Assembly (NCBI RefSeq): GCF_004102725.1
Contig: NZ_LHQS01000002.1
Span: 62,001-126,000 of the forward strand
Length of the DNA stretch: 64,000 nt
Direction: 5' to 3'
Source: Methanoculleus taiwanensis
Lineage (GTDB): Archaea > Halobacteriota > Methanomicrobia > Methanomicrobiales > Methanoculleaceae
Shown piece after piece: positions 1 to 9,531 of the stretch. The translations under genes and the position numbers were made by a program. How positions within the stretch are numbered: position 1 is the stretch's first letter; each line of letters opens with the position of its first letter. The notes beneath the pieces are model-generated. The model was not told the origin of the DNA. It saw nothing but the letters and a program-made list of their open reading frames with translations, and ran no database searches.

Positions 1-1
1 G

Positions 2-2029
2 GGTGAAGAGGCTTTTAGAAGAGCCCGGGAGGAGAATAAACCGATATTCCTCTCTATCGGCTACTCGACATGCCACTGGTGCCACGTCATGGCGCACGAG
101 TCCTTTGAAGACTCCCAGGTAGCAAAACTCCTTAACGACGTCTTCGTCTGCATCAAGGTCGACCGGGAGGAGCGCCCCGACCTCGATCAGATCTATATGA
201 CCGCCGCACATCTGCTGGCAGGCAGAGGCGGCTGGCCGCTCACCATCCTGATGACTCCGGAGAGAAAGCCGTTCTTTGCTGCGACCTACATCCCGAAAGA
301 GAGTCGGTACGGCATGACCGGTATGCTCGACCTGATCCCCCGCATCCATCGCGCCTGGATATCGCAGCAGAGCGACCTCGAAGAGGCCGGAAGCAGTGTT
401 ATCGAGGCTATAGAAAAGGTGGCGAGTACTTCGGGCGGGGAGGAACTCGGCATGGGAGTTCTCGACGAAGCCTACACAACCCTGCTCCGGAGTTTCGATG
501 CGGATCACGGCGGTTTCGGGAGCGCCCCGAAGTTCCCGTCGCCGCAGAATCTGCTCTTCCTCCTGCGCTACGCAAATCGGACCGGGGCGGAGCCTGCCGC
601 TGCCATGGTGGAAAAGACTCTCCGCGCCATGCAGCAGGGCGGCATATACGACCATATCGGGTTTGGCTTCCACCGCTATTCGATCGACGCGGAGTGGTTC
701 GTACCGCACTTTGAGAAGATGCTCTACGACCAGGCGCTGCTCGTGATGGCCTATGTCGAGGCGTACCTGGCGTTCGGTGACGAAGCGTTCCGTCGGACGG
801 CGGAGGAGACGATCACCTACGTCCTCCGGGATATCGCCGATCCGGCGGGCGGGTTTTACGCTGCCGAGGATGCGGACAGCGAGGGGGTCGAAGGGAAGTT
901 TTACCTCTGGACCGTGGACGAAGTCCGCGAGGTGCTCGGGGAGGAGGATGCCGGGCGGTTTGTGCGGATATTCGATATGCGGCAGGCCGGGAACTTCTTT
1001 GGAGAGGCAACCGGGGAGAGGACGGGAACCAACATTCTCCATATGCGACGGCCGCTTCGGGCTTGGGCTGCCGAGTTCGGGATGACGGAGGATGACCTCT
1101 CCCGGTTCGTCGAGTCGGCACGCCGGAGGCTCTTTGAAGCCCGGAAGCAGCGTGTCCGTCCCGGGAAGGACGACAAGATCCTGACCGACTGGAACGGGCT
1201 GATGATCGCCGCACTCGCAAAGGCCGCACGGGCTTTCTCCTCCGGCGAGTATAGTGACGCCGCCGAGAAGGCTGCGACGTTTGTGCTCACCCACCTGCGT
1301 GGACCCGACGGCCGCCTCCTCCACCGGTACCGGGAAGGGGATGCCGGGATAACGGCAACGGCCGCCGACTACGCCTTTCTGATCTGGGGGCTCCGGGAAC
1401 TCTACGAGACGACGTTCCGGGTGGACTATCTCACCGCCGCAGTCGAGCTCGCGGCCGATCTGGTCGCGCACTACCGGGACAGTGACCGGGACGGTTTCTA
1501 TACGATGCCGGAGGATGCGGAGGATGTGCCGGTCAGGCAGAAAGAGGTCTACGACGGGGCGGTGCCGTCGGCAAACAGCGTCGCCATGCTCGACCTTCTC
1601 ATCCTCGGGAGGATGACGGCCAATCTCGAGTTTGAGGAGATCGCCTGCCGCACCGGACGGGCATTCTCCGGTGTCGTCCGTTCGATGCCGGCGGCCCATA
1701 CGTTCCTCCTGATCGGGCTCGAATTTGCGATAGGTTCGAACTACGAGGTGATCATTGCCGGCCGTCCCGGCGCCGGCGATACCGACGCGCTGATCCGGGC
1801 ACTCCGGGGGAAGTTCATCCCGAATGCGGTCGTCCTCTTCCGGCCTGCCGGTGAGGAGTCGCCTGCCATCGCCTCGGTAGCCCCCTTCACGCAGGATAGC
1901 ATTCCGCTCGACGACCGGGCGACGGCGTACGTCTGCACGAACTACGCCTGCGACATCCCGACGACCGATCCCGATGAGATGCTCTCGCTGCTCAGGGTGG
2001 AGGGGGAAGCGCCTCTGCCGCGAAGGTGA
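2..2029 (+). CDS. DUF255 / YyaL-like thioredoxin-fold protein, 5' truncated by window
   Basis: The reading frame is open from base 2, so the N-terminus lies outside the window; 675 residues are visible. The internal ATG at 89 is not the real start, because the conserved CHWCH motif (visible residues 24-28, the hallmark of the DUF255/spermatogenesis-associated protein 20 family) lies upstream of it. The N-terminal part is a thioredoxin-like domain; the rest has the (alpha/alpha) toroid look of N-acylglucosamine-2-epimerase-like folds, with the family-typical stretch GGIYDHIGFGFHRYS and FEKMLYDQA. Family members are cytosolic, of uncertain substrate, probably redox or sugar related. The stop overlaps a possible upstream start of the following OsmC gene. 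Family call is firm, function is not known. Confidence 0.93.
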   Translation, partial: GEEAFRRAREENKPIFLSIGYSTCHWCHVMAHESFEDSQVAKLLNDVFVCIKVDREERPDLDQIYMTAAHLLAGRGGWPLTILMTPERKPFFAATYIPKESRYGMTGMLDLIPRIHRAWISQQSDLEEAGSSVIEAIEKVASTSGGEELGMGVLDEAYTTLLRSFDADHGGFGSAPKFPSPQNLLFLLRYANRTGAEPAAAMVEKTLRAMQQGGIYDHIGFGFHRYSIDAEWFVPHFEKMLYDQALLVMAYVEAYLAFGDEAFRRTAEETITYVLRDIADPAGGFYAAEDADSEGVEGKFYLWTVDEVREVLGEEDAGRFVRIFDMRQAGNFFGEATGERTGTNILHMRRPLRAWAAEFGMTEDDLSRFVESARRRLFEARKQRVRPGKDDKILTDWNGLMIAALAKAARAFSSGEYSDAAEKAATFVLTHLRGPDGRLLHRYREGDAGITATAADYAFLIWGLRELYETTFRVDYLTAAVELAADLVAHYRDSDRDGFYTMPEDAEDVPVRQKEVYDGAVPSANSVAMLDLLILGRMTANLEFEEIACRTGRAFSGVVRSMPAAHTFLLIGLEFAIGSNYEVIIAGRPGAGDTDALIRALRGKFIPNAVVLFRPAGEESPAIASVAPFTQDSIPLDDRATAYVCTNYACDIPTTDPDEMLSLLRVEGEAPLPRR

Positions 2030-2103
2030 CCACGCCCTCATCCCGGCATGAGGACAACGGTTATGACCTCTCACGGGTATGCCCGTCCGGTGGGGGGATC
2101 TGT

Positions 2104-2637
2104 GTGATAGACAACGGGGTTGCTATGGAGCGTGTCCGGATGACGGTGAACGCTCTCCGGAAGAACCCGGGTGAGGGGCTGCTGACGCTCTCCGGGGTTA
2201 CTGACTGGAATGAAGGGGCGCATTCGACCGGGCTTTTCCGGAATTTCGTCATCGCCGCCGACGAAACCGAAGATGTCGGGGGGACGAATAGGGGGCCGAA
2301 TCCGCCCGAACTCGTGCTTGCGGCGCTCGGCGCGTGCATCACGGTCGGGATCGCCTACAGCGCTGCCGAAGACGGGGTCGAGCTCCGTTCGATTGAGCTC
2401 GACGTTGAGGGAGATATCGATCTGAAAGGGTTCTTCAAGCGGGATCTGAACGCGGACGTCCGGCCGGGCTTCCAGGCCATCCGCGTGACCGTCTGGGTGG
2501 ATGCCGATGCGCCGCCCGGGAAGGTTGCGGAGATTGTCAGGCGGGGAGGAGAGGAGCGTTCTCCGGTCACCGATATGCTGGTCAATCCGGTGCCGGTCAC
2601 GGTGCGGCTTGAGCAGAAGGTGCCGGCGAAGCGGTGA
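2104..2637 (+). CDS. OsmC family protein
   Basis: A small alpha/beta protein of the OsmC/Ohr superfamily (peroxide detoxification in characterised members). The pattern NPPELVLAALGACITVGIAY carries the first conserved cysteine (GAC). The place where Ohr/OsmC enzymes have a second peroxidatic cysteine reads SPVTDMLVNPVPV here, so only one cysteine of the pair is obvious; the biochemical role is therefore uncertain. I chose the GTG at 2104 because a GGGGGG ribosome site lies just upstream and the family alignment begins soon after; an in-frame GTG at 2026 overlapping the previous stop would add 26 unlike-family residues, and an ATG at 2125 is also possible. It probably forms an operon with the DUF255 gene. 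Confidence 0.85.
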   Translation: MIDNGVAMERVRMTVNALRKNPGEGLLTLSGVTDWNEGAHSTGLFRNFVIAADETEDVGGTNRGPNPPELVLAALGACITVGIAYSAAEDGVELRSIELDVEGDIDLKGFFKRDLNADVRPGFQAIRVTVWVDADAPPGKVAEIVRRGGEERSPVTDMLVNPVPVTVRLEQKVPAKR

Positions 2638-2662
2638 GGTTTCAGAAGGTGGAGAGAGCTCT

Positions 2663-4033
2663 TTAGTCCCGGGTGAGGGAGTAGCCCGCTCCTTCCCAGC
2701 CGTACGTCCCGCCGAGCAGGTTGATGACGTCTTTGAATCCGTTCTTCTGGAGAATGCTCGCCCCGATGCTTCCCTTGTATCCGACATCGCAGTGCACGAC
2801 GATCCGTTTATCCTTCGGGACTTCGTCGAGTTTATCCTCGAGGTGCCCGACGTAGATGTGGTGCGACCCGGGAATGGAGCCGTCTCTCTCCCGGTGGGTG
2901 ACATCCCGCACGTCCAGGATGTAGATCGATGGGTCGTCCAGGTGGTCGTTGAGATCGTACGGCGACCAGGTGCCGTTTCTCTCGATCGGTTTTCCCTGCC
3001 GGAACCAGGCGGCAAACCCGGGTGCAAGGTAGCCGGTCAGATTGTCGTAGCCGAGCCGGATGAAGTGGCGGGTGACCTGATCGAGGTCGAGATTGAAGTC
3101 GTCGATGAGGATGATCGGGTCGTCGTAGTTCAGCAGGTAGCCCATGAACGCAGGGAGCCCTTCCCGCCAGATATTGATGCTTCCCGCGATGTGGCCGCCG
3201 GCAAAACTCGTCGGCGAGCGGATATCGACGATCTGCGTCGCCTGCTTCTGACCCTCGCCTATCTCCTGCGGTTTGAGCGCCGCAAGATGCGGGATGTTGT
3301 AGATAAGCGGCGGCCCCTGCAGGTTCAGTTCTTCCATCCTCCGAAAATACGGCGGCACGTAGAGTTGCTCCTGTTTTTTGTACTCCACAAACTCCGCTTT
3401 CGTCTTCTGGAGGAGCGGGGTGTGCTCTTTCTCATACCCGATGGTGGTGTACTCCCGGTCGCTGATATCGCCGCCGCAGACCGACCCTGCCCCGTGAGCC
3501 GGGCAGACGATCACATCGTCCCCGAGCGGGAGGATCTTCTCGTGGAGGCTGTCGTAGAGCATCCCCGACATCTCCTCCCGCAACTCCTCTCCGGCAAGGT
3601 CGGTTCGCCCCACGTCACCGGCAAAGAGTGCATCCCCGGTGAAGACCATGAACGGGTCGTCGGAGACGGAGGTGTCCGCAAGAACGAATGAGAGGCTCTC
3701 GGGCGTATGCCCCGGCGTCTCGAGCACCCTGAGCATGAGGGTGCCTATCGAGAAGGTGTCTCCTTCGGCAATAGCGTTCCCGTAGCCGAAACCCGCCTTC
3801 CTGCTATGGTGAATCAGCGCGCCGGTCGGGCGTGCGAGTTCCCGCGACCCGATAACGTAATCCTCGTTTCTATGCGTCTCGAAGATATGGGTGATCTCCA
3901 TGCCCCTGCTCTCTGCGATATTCGTGTACACCCGACAGTCGCGCCGCGGATCGATGACCGCAGCCTCCCGCCCCGAGCCGATCATGTACGAGTTGTGGGC
4001 GAGGAGTTCTGATACCACCTTTTCAAATAACAT
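2663..4033 (-). CDS. MBL-fold metallo-hydrolase with two rhodanese domains
   Basis: A 456-residue cytosolic protein: metallo-beta-lactamase fold at about 1-240, then two rhodanese domains. Later metal motifs are present (TPGHTPES, FTGDALFAGDVGRTDL, CPAHGAG), but the first, normally THxHxDH, reads THRNEDY at residues 53-59, so two histidines are missing. The first rhodanese domain has no active-site cysteine (ILIDD), while the second has HCDVGYKGS with a cysteine. By analogy with ETHE1/CstB-like proteins it may act in persulfide or sulfane-sulfur metabolism, but the altered metal site makes the oxygenase reaction doubtful. The ATG at 4033 has a strong GAGGTGGAG site; longer upstream extension is not family-like. 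It follows the acyl-CoA synthetase gene by 64 bases. Confidence 0.88.
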   Translation of the reverse strand: MLFEKVVSELLAHNSYMIGSGREAAVIDPRRDCRVYTNIAESRGMEITHIFETHRNEDYVIGSRELARPTGALIHHSRKAGFGYGNAIAEGDTFSIGTLMLRVLETPGHTPESLSFVLADTSVSDDPFMVFTGDALFAGDVGRTDLAGEELREEMSGMLYDSLHEKILPLGDDVIVCPAHGAGSVCGGDISDREYTTIGYEKEHTPLLQKTKAEFVEYKKQEQLYVPPYFRRMEELNLQGPPLIYNIPHLAALKPQEIGEGQKQATQIVDIRSPTSFAGGHIAGSINIWREGLPAFMGYLLNYDDPIILIDDFNLDLDQVTRHFIRLGYDNLTGYLAPGFAAWFRQGKPIERNGTWSPYDLNDHLDDPSIYILDVRDVTHRERDGSIPGSHHIYVGHLEDKLDEVPKDKRIVVHCDVGYKGSIGASILQKNGFKDVINLLGGTYGWEGAGYSLTRD

Positions 4034-4097
4034 AGACTCCACCTCATCCGGAACTGCTCCGATGTGCCGGGGGATGGTATATAGTTCTTCCGTACTG

Positions 4098-6218
4098 TCA
4101 GCGGGTCTGCTGGCGGGCGGCAGGCTCCCGCCACGTGCACTGCCCCTCGGAGGGCGGGTATACGTGGCCACCGTCGGGATTTTCGCCGCGGGCATCGAAG
4201 ATGCTGCCGACGGCCTTGAACGCGTCCTCGAGCTCCGAGAAGTTCGGGATGTTGCAGCTCCGGAGGATACGAAGGCCGCTCCTCATGCTGTCGCCGCCGA
4301 GAACGCACCCAACGACCATCTTATTGGTATGGCGCGAAAACCGGACGATCTCGTTCGCGAGGTGCGTCGGATTCGTGAGCATCGTCGGGACGGCGATGAC
4401 GAACGCGATATCCCAGAAGTCCTGGTGCCGGATCATGATATCGAAGACCGCCGCAAACCGGTCGACACCGGTATCCCCGAGGAGATCCATCGGGTTTGCG
4501 TGGTTCCAGCACTTGGGGAGGAACGAGTTGAGTTTGTCGCGGACTTCGTCCGGCAGGTCGACCATTGAAAGGCCGTACTTCTCGGCATAGTCCGAGGCGA
4601 GGACGCCGAACCCTCCGGCACTCGTGATCGCGATCGCCCGTTTCCCTTTCGGGTATCCCTCCGAGGCGAGGAGCTCTGCGAGCTGGAACGCTTCGCGGAG
4701 ATCGCTTGCCGGGATCACTCCCGCCTGCCGAAACGCCGCCATGTAGACGTCGTGGCTGCCTGCAAGCGAGCCGGTATGCGAGGAAGCCGCCTGTTTCCCT
4801 TTCTGCGACGAGCCCGATTTGATGACGATGACCGGCTTTTTCCCCGCGACCTCTTTCATGATCTTCATGAACGAGCGGCCGTTTTTGATCTCTTCGATGT
4901 AGAGGGTTATTGCGTGGGTCACGGGATGGTTCTCCGCGAATTTGAGGTACTGCTCGAATCCGAGATCGGCCTGGTTGCCGACGCTGAAGACGGCTGAAAA
5001 CCCGAGTTCCTCGGTCAGGCTCCAGTCGACGATAGTGGTGATGATCGCACCGCTCTGGGAGATGAAGGCGATGTGCCCGGGTTTTGGAGAGACCGGGTCG
5101 AAGGTCGCATTGATGCCCTGGTGGGGGAGCATGATCCCGAGGCAGTTCGGGCCGACGATCCTGATGCCGTAGGTGTCGGCGATACGGACGATCTCCTCCT
5201 CGAGTTTCCTTCCATCCTCGCTGGCCTCGCGGAAACCTGCTGTGACGATGACCGCAAGCCTGACGCCTTTCTTCCCGCACTCTTCCATGGTGGCGGGGAC
5301 ATACCGGGCGGGTACGGCGATGATGGCGCAGTCTACCGGGCCCGAGACGGCATCGAGTGAAGGGTAGACGTCCCGCCCGAAGAGTTCGGTGCGGTTCGGG
5401 TTGATGGGATACAGCTGTCCGGGGTATCCGAGGAGGTTTCTGAATACGGCGTACCCGACCTTTTTGGGGTTTGATGACGCTCCGATGACGGCGATGGACT
5501 GGGGGAAGAAGATCTCTTCAGGCACCTCGGCTATCGCCCGACCGCTTGTGGGCAGTGCAGCCTCGTTCATAATGATCCGGGCATCGACGACGCGGGCGCC
5601 CTTTTCATAGAGGATGACCGGGTTTAAATCGAACTCGTGCATTCCCGGACTGTCCGTGAAGATACGGGACATGCTGTCGATGATATCGACGAGCGCCTCT
5701 TCGTCTCTCGCCGTTTCGCCCCGGTAGCCCTGAATGAGGCGGTAGCCTTCGATCTCCCGGATCATCTCCCGTGCGTCGTCGCGGGAGATCGGCAGTACGC
5801 GGATCGAGACGTCGTGCAGGAGCTCGACGAGTTTGCCGCCGAGACCGAAGGTGATGATCTTCCCGAATGAAGGATCGGTCTTGCCGCCGATCAGCACCTC
5901 GAGGCCCGGCGGCATCTGTTTCTCGACGACGACGCCGGTTATCTCCGCTCCCGGTGCCCGGGAGGTGCTCTTCTCCATAATGTCGCGGAACGCCGCCTTT
6001 GCGTTCTCCGTCGTCTCGATACCGGTGATCACGCCTCCGACATCGCTTTTGTGAACGATCTGCGGAGAGATGACCTTCATGACGACCGGACGGCCGATGG
6101 ACTCTGCGGCCTCTGCAGCATCTTCGGCGCTCGTCACAAGGCGGTGCGGCGGTACCGGAATACCGCGTTTATCCAGCAGGTCGTATCCTTCAGTTTCACT
6201 CAGCATTCTTTCCGGCAT
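4098..6218 (-). CDS. ADP-forming acetate/acyl-CoA synthetase, fused beta-alpha
   Basis: 706 residues, expected to interconvert acyl-CoA, ADP and phosphate with acid, CoA and ATP in the cytosol. The ATP-grasp (beta) part is N-terminal (about 1-220, MKVISPQIVHKSDVGGV), followed by the CoA-binding Rossmann domain (about 235-360, IAVIGASSNPKKVG) and the succinyl-CoA-ligase-like domain with the phosphohistidine motif SSHTGS, His481. This beta-alpha order is the reverse of the commoner fused alpha-beta enzymes. The last 25 residues are rich in Arg, Gln and Pro and are not family-like. Start ATG has an AAGGGGGA site. Acyl specificity cannot be read from sequence. It lies upstream of the MBL-rhodanese gene and may be cotranscribed. 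Confidence 0.9.
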   Translation of the reverse strand: MPERMLSETEGYDLLDKRGIPVPPHRLVTSAEDAAEAAESIGRPVVMKVISPQIVHKSDVGGVITGIETTENAKAAFRDIMEKSTSRAPGAEITGVVVEKQMPPGLEVLIGGKTDPSFGKIITFGLGGKLVELLHDVSIRVLPISRDDAREMIREIEGYRLIQGYRGETARDEEALVDIIDSMSRIFTDSPGMHEFDLNPVILYEKGARVVDARIIMNEAALPTSGRAIAEVPEEIFFPQSIAVIGASSNPKKVGYAVFRNLLGYPGQLYPINPNRTELFGRDVYPSLDAVSGPVDCAIIAVPARYVPATMEECGKKGVRLAVIVTAGFREASEDGRKLEEEIVRIADTYGIRIVGPNCLGIMLPHQGINATFDPVSPKPGHIAFISQSGAIITTIVDWSLTEELGFSAVFSVGNQADLGFEQYLKFAENHPVTHAITLYIEEIKNGRSFMKIMKEVAGKKPVIVIKSGSSQKGKQAASSHTGSLAGSHDVYMAAFRQAGVIPASDLREAFQLAELLASEGYPKGKRAIAITSAGGFGVLASDYAEKYGLSMVDLPDEVRDKLNSFLPKCWNHANPMDLLGDTGVDRFAAVFDIMIRHQDFWDIAFVIAVPTMLTNPTHLANEIVRFSRHTNKMVVGCVLGGDSMRSGLRILRSCNIPNFSELEDAFKAVGSIFDARGENPDGGHVYPPSEGQCTWREPAARQQTR

Positions 6219-6394
6219 GGCTAATCCCCCTTAAGCATGGTTCTGCGGCGTTTCCACAGGGTCGACGGTTGCTTCCAGCAGAGCATTAACGATGCCACTA
6301 ATAATAGTTTCCGGCTCCGAATGCGCGGGATTCTGGATGCGCTCACACCCCGGTTCAGGCGGCGGAGATCCGTTATGGCAGGATGACGGCCGTC

Positions 6395-7579
6395 TCAGTT
6401 CTCCCGATCCGCGGCCAGCCACCAGAATGCTCCGATGGAGAGAAACGAGACGATCCCCGAGAAGAGAAAGACGCATGCTACTCCGGCAATATCCATCACC
6501 GCCCCGCAGATGAGTGGGGCGGCGACCATACCCACGCTCATTGCCGTGTTGAAAGCCCCCATCGCCGATCCCTGGCCTATCTCCCTGCCGGCGACGGTGA
6601 CGACCGCTGTTGCGGCCGGGACGGCGACCCCGCCGCCGAGGCCGACGATGGCCGAGGCGACCAGCAGAGCGGGAAAACCGGAGAGGTACGGGATGGCGAT
6701 GAGGCTTGCCGAGACCATCGCCGTTCCGAGGACGATCAGCAAAACCCGTCCGTAACGGTCTGCCAGTGTGCCGAAAGCGCGCTGGAGAAGAGCCGTTGAG
6801 AGAATACTGACCGAGATCAGGATCCCGATCTCGCTTGCAGAGAGGTCGAGGAGTGTTGCGGCGATGAGGGGGAGAAAGACCATGAACGTCCCGTTGGCAA
6901 AAGCGTTCATGACCCGGAAGAGGAGCACCGGCCGCATCGCCCTGTTGAGGAACGTCCTGAAGAGCGGTGTCCTGATCCGGAACGTCCCGCATGACTCAGG
7001 GAGGAGGAGCAGGCAGATCAGAAGGGAGATCCCGGAGAAGAAGGACATAGCAAGGAATACGGCATTCATCCCGGCGAGATCCTGCAGGACACCACCGATG
7101 AGCGGGCCAAGCCCCATCCCGAGAAAGAGGGCTATCATGAACGTGCCCATGTACCGCCCCTCCTCCCCGTGGGGTGCGAAGTCGGCGATATACGCCATGG
7201 CTATCGGGATTACCATGGCTGAAGCGAATCCGTGGAGCACCCGGACGGCCGTCAGCAGGTAGACCGAGTCTGCGGCGATGTAGGCCAGGGAGAGGAGGGT
7301 ATAGATGAGTAGACCGACGAGAATGAACGAGCGTCGTCCTCGCCGGTCGGAGAGGTTTCCAATGACCGGCATGAAGACGGCTCTCGATATGGCGAAACCG
7401 GAGAAGATGATCCCGATCCAGATGCCGCTCGCCCCCAGGCTCTCGGCGTAGAACGGCAGGAGCGGAACGATGATCCCGAGACCCAGCATGGCTGAGAAGA
7501 CCGATATGAAGAGGACGTTGAAGACGCGTGATGCTTCTCTGATCTTCTCCGCTGACTCTGTCCCTACCCTCTCCTCCAT
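6395..7579 (-). CDS. Major facilitator superfamily transporter
   Basis: 394 residues with about 12 hydrophobic segments and the MFS loop 2-3 signature (GNLSDRRGRRSFI) repeated in weaker form in the second half (GTLADRYGRVLL), as expected from the two six-helix halves. The N-terminus is cytoplasmic and charged (about 20 residues). The overall style is that of drug/metabolite efflux MFS proteins (TetA/YajR-like), but the substrate cannot be told. The ATG at 7579 has a GGAGCAGC site seven bases upstream. It stands alone between the acyl-CoA synthetase and a small membrane protein gene on the same strand; 176 bases without a gene separate it from the former. Confidence 0.9.
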   Translation of the reverse strand: MEERVGTESAEKIREASRVFNVLFISVFSAMLGLGIIVPLLPFYAESLGASGIWIGIIFSGFAISRAVFMPVIGNLSDRRGRRSFILVGLLIYTLLSLAYIAADSVYLLTAVRVLHGFASAMVIPIAMAYIADFAPHGEEGRYMGTFMIALFLGMGLGPLIGGVLQDLAGMNAVFLAMSFFSGISLLICLLLLPESCGTFRIRTPLFRTFLNRAMRPVLLFRVMNAFANGTFMVFLPLIAATLLDLSASEIGILISVSILSTALLQRAFGTLADRYGRVLLIVLGTAMVSASLIAIPYLSGFPALLVASAIVGLGGGVAVPAATAVVTVAGREIGQGSAMGAFNTAMSVGMVAAPLICGAVMDIAGVACVFLFSGIVSFLSIGAFWWLAADREN

Positions 7580-7773
7580 CGTGCTGCTCCGGATACCGGC
7601 AGTACGCCGTACTGAGATCTATTGCATCTCCCGAAACTTTGTTTCTTTTGGGGATGCCGAAAATGAGCCGGGGTGAAAGACCGACCCGGATCGATGCACT
7701 CGCAGGCAGGGTGTCGGTGGGAGATCCTGAGAAGAGGTATTCCGTCATCTCGCTGGCGGAGCATGACGCCTGC

Positions 7774-8196
7774 TCACATTTTTTTATCTTCCGGCATCTC
7801 CTGCATCTCTTTCCCGAGGAAATAACTCACGACGGTTCTGATGGTGACGAGGGCACCGAGCACGGCCAGATCCTGAAACGTCGGTTCGAGGATGGTCTTG
7901 AGGACATCGGCGGCCACGAAGAACTCAAGGCCGATCAGGATCCGTGTGGTGAAGACCGCCCTGATGTCGTGGTAGCTCAGCCACTGTATACGGGCCTCTC
8001 GTTTCAGGATCTGGTAGATCGCAATGAACCCTCCGTAGATGATAAAGAGCGCACCGAAGATGCCGAGCACCGACTCAATGATCGCGATAGCCTGTTCGAG
8101 CACCATGGTTCCGGGGAGCCATACGGGGAGCGGAAGGATAAGGTTTGTGCATGGTTGCATATCCAGAGATCGGTCGGATCCGGCTGTGTATGTCAC
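7774..8196 (-). CDS. DUF1622 family membrane protein
   Basis: A small integral membrane protein with three predicted helices: the first around the stretch IIESVLGIFGALFIIYGGFI, the second around TRILIGLEFFVAADVLKTI and the third around LVTIRTVVSYFLGKE. These match the DUF1622 family of bacteria and archaea, whose function is unknown. The frame opens with GTG at 8196; ATGs at 8160 and 8106 are alternatives, and 8106 would give the family-typical N-terminus just before the first helix. None has a clear ribosome site. It is divergent from the cation transporter gene that starts at 8266, with overlapping upstream DNA. Confidence 0.8.
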   Translation of the reverse strand: MTYTAGSDRSLDMQPCTNLILPLPVWLPGTMVLEQAIAIIESVLGIFGALFIIYGGFIAIYQILKREARIQWLSYHDIRAVFTTRILIGLEFFVAADVLKTILEPTFQDLAVLGALVTIRTVVSYFLGKEMQEMPEDKKM

Positions 8197-8265
8197 GGTA
8201 CAAAGACCTAAATGATAGCGGGAGAAAAGTCCCGGGTGCTGCGGAAGAGCTCTCTTGGTGATCGT

Positions 8266-9525
8266 ATGGAGAGGGATACTGAAGCGGACGGTATACTCGG
8301 TTCACCCGTCCGGCGGATGGCCGTCTATTCACTGGCACTCAATATCTCGCTGGTTTCCATCAAGTATCTGCTCTCGCTGGTCACGGGAAGTCTGGCGCTG
8401 CAGGCCGATGCGGTTCACTCACTCGTCGACGTCTTTGCGTCGATCGCCCTGATCCTTGGCCTCGTCATCTCGACGCGGAAGAGCCCCGAGTTCCCCTACG
8501 GCCTTTATAAAATTGAGAATGTCGTCTCGGTGATCATCGCACTGCTCCTCTTCCTGACTGCTTACGAGATCGTCCGGGAGGCGCTCTTCCGTGAAGGGGC
8601 GGCGGTAACATACGATCCGCTGGTACTTGCCGCAGTGGCGCTCCTGATTCCCGTGCCGTTCCTCTTCGGCCGGTACGAGATGCGTGTCGGCCGCCAGTAC
8701 AACTCTCCGAGCCTCGTTGCCGACGGGAATCAGTTCACGGCAGACGTCCTCTCATCAGCGATCGTCTTTGTTGCCCTGGTGGGGAGTGCGTCCGGCCTCC
8801 CTCTCGACCGGGTTGCCGCCGTCATCGTCGCACTCTTCATTCTGCGGGCGGGATGGGGCATCCTTATCTCCGGGATGCGGGTGCTCCTCGATGCATCGGT
8901 AGACCAAACGACGCTCGAGGCAGTTTCGAGGATCATCCTCGCCGAACCGGCGGTCACCGATCTCCGGCGCATCACCGGCCGCAACTCGGGCAGATACGTC
9001 TTTGTCGAGGCGGATGTCGCCTTCAGGATCGGCGATCTCGAGCAGGCGCACCGGATCACCGAGCGGATCAAGGAAAAGATACGGGATGCCATACCCCGTG
9101 TCGACCGGGTCGTCCTGCACCTTGAACCGTCATCATCGACGCATATGCGGTATGCCGTGGCACTCGGGGACGGCGGGGGCACGATCAGCCCTCACTTCGG
9201 TGAGGCCCCTTCGTTTGCCGTCGTCGAGATCGACCGTTCGTCCGGGAAGATCGAGGAGATGCGGTTCATAGCGAATCCCTATACCGGGGTCGAGAAGGGA
9301 AAAGGAATGCAGACGGCACGACGGCTCCTTGCCGAGAAGCCCGACGTCGTCGTCACCCGGGAGAGCATGGAGGGAAAAGGGCCGGCATACCTTTTTGCCG
9401 AGGCGGGGGTTGAGGTCGTCCGGACGGATATCCCGCTGCTCAAGGATTTCCTGCAGTCTCTCAGGCCTGAAGAGGGGCCGCAGGTGGATGGTTCCGCCTC
9501 TGCGGCGGACCTTCCGCAGGCGTGA
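8266..9525 (+). CDS. Cation diffusion facilitator fused to NifX/NafY-like domain
   Basis: 419 residues. Residues 1-300 form a CDF metal/proton antiporter: about six membrane helices, TM2 metal motif ADAVHSLVD and a cytoplasmic domain. The TM5 half-site, usually HxxxD, reads ADGNQFTAD, so the histidine is glutamine, which may shift metal preference. The last 115 residues (MRYAVALGDGGGTISPHFGEAPSF onwards) match the dinitrogenase iron-molybdenum cofactor domain (NifX/NifB C-terminal type), which binds iron-sulfur-type cofactors in its relatives. This suggests a transporter sensing or handling iron or a metal cluster, which is inference. The ATG at 8266 is chosen for its GGTGAT site and family length; 8212 is an in-frame alternative. 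Confidence 0.88.
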   Translation: MERDTEADGILGSPVRRMAVYSLALNISLVSIKYLLSLVTGSLALQADAVHSLVDVFASIALILGLVISTRKSPEFPYGLYKIENVVSVIIALLLFLTAYEIVREALFREGAAVTYDPLVLAAVALLIPVPFLFGRYEMRVGRQYNSPSLVADGNQFTADVLSSAIVFVALVGSASGLPLDRVAAVIVALFILRAGWGILISGMRVLLDASVDQTTLEAVSRIILAEPAVTDLRRITGRNSGRYVFVEADVAFRIGDLEQAHRITERIKEKIRDAIPRVDRVVLHLEPSSSTHMRYAVALGDGGGTISPHFGEAPSFAVVEIDRSSGKIEEMRFIANPYTGVEKGKGMQTARRLLAEKPDVVVTRESMEGKGPAYLFAEAGVEVVRTDIPLLKDFLQSLRPEEGPQVDGSASAADLPQA

Positions 9526-9531
9526 CAACGG

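Noticed and set aside
2501-3691. A 396-codon plus-strand frame across the OsmC end and the MBL-rhodanese gene
   Set aside because: It overlaps two well supported genes and its protein has no recognisable domain.
6219-6394. Possible gene between the acyl-CoA synthetase and the MFS gene
   Set aside because: No frame with a start signal; only a weak AT-rich stretch near 6290-6310.
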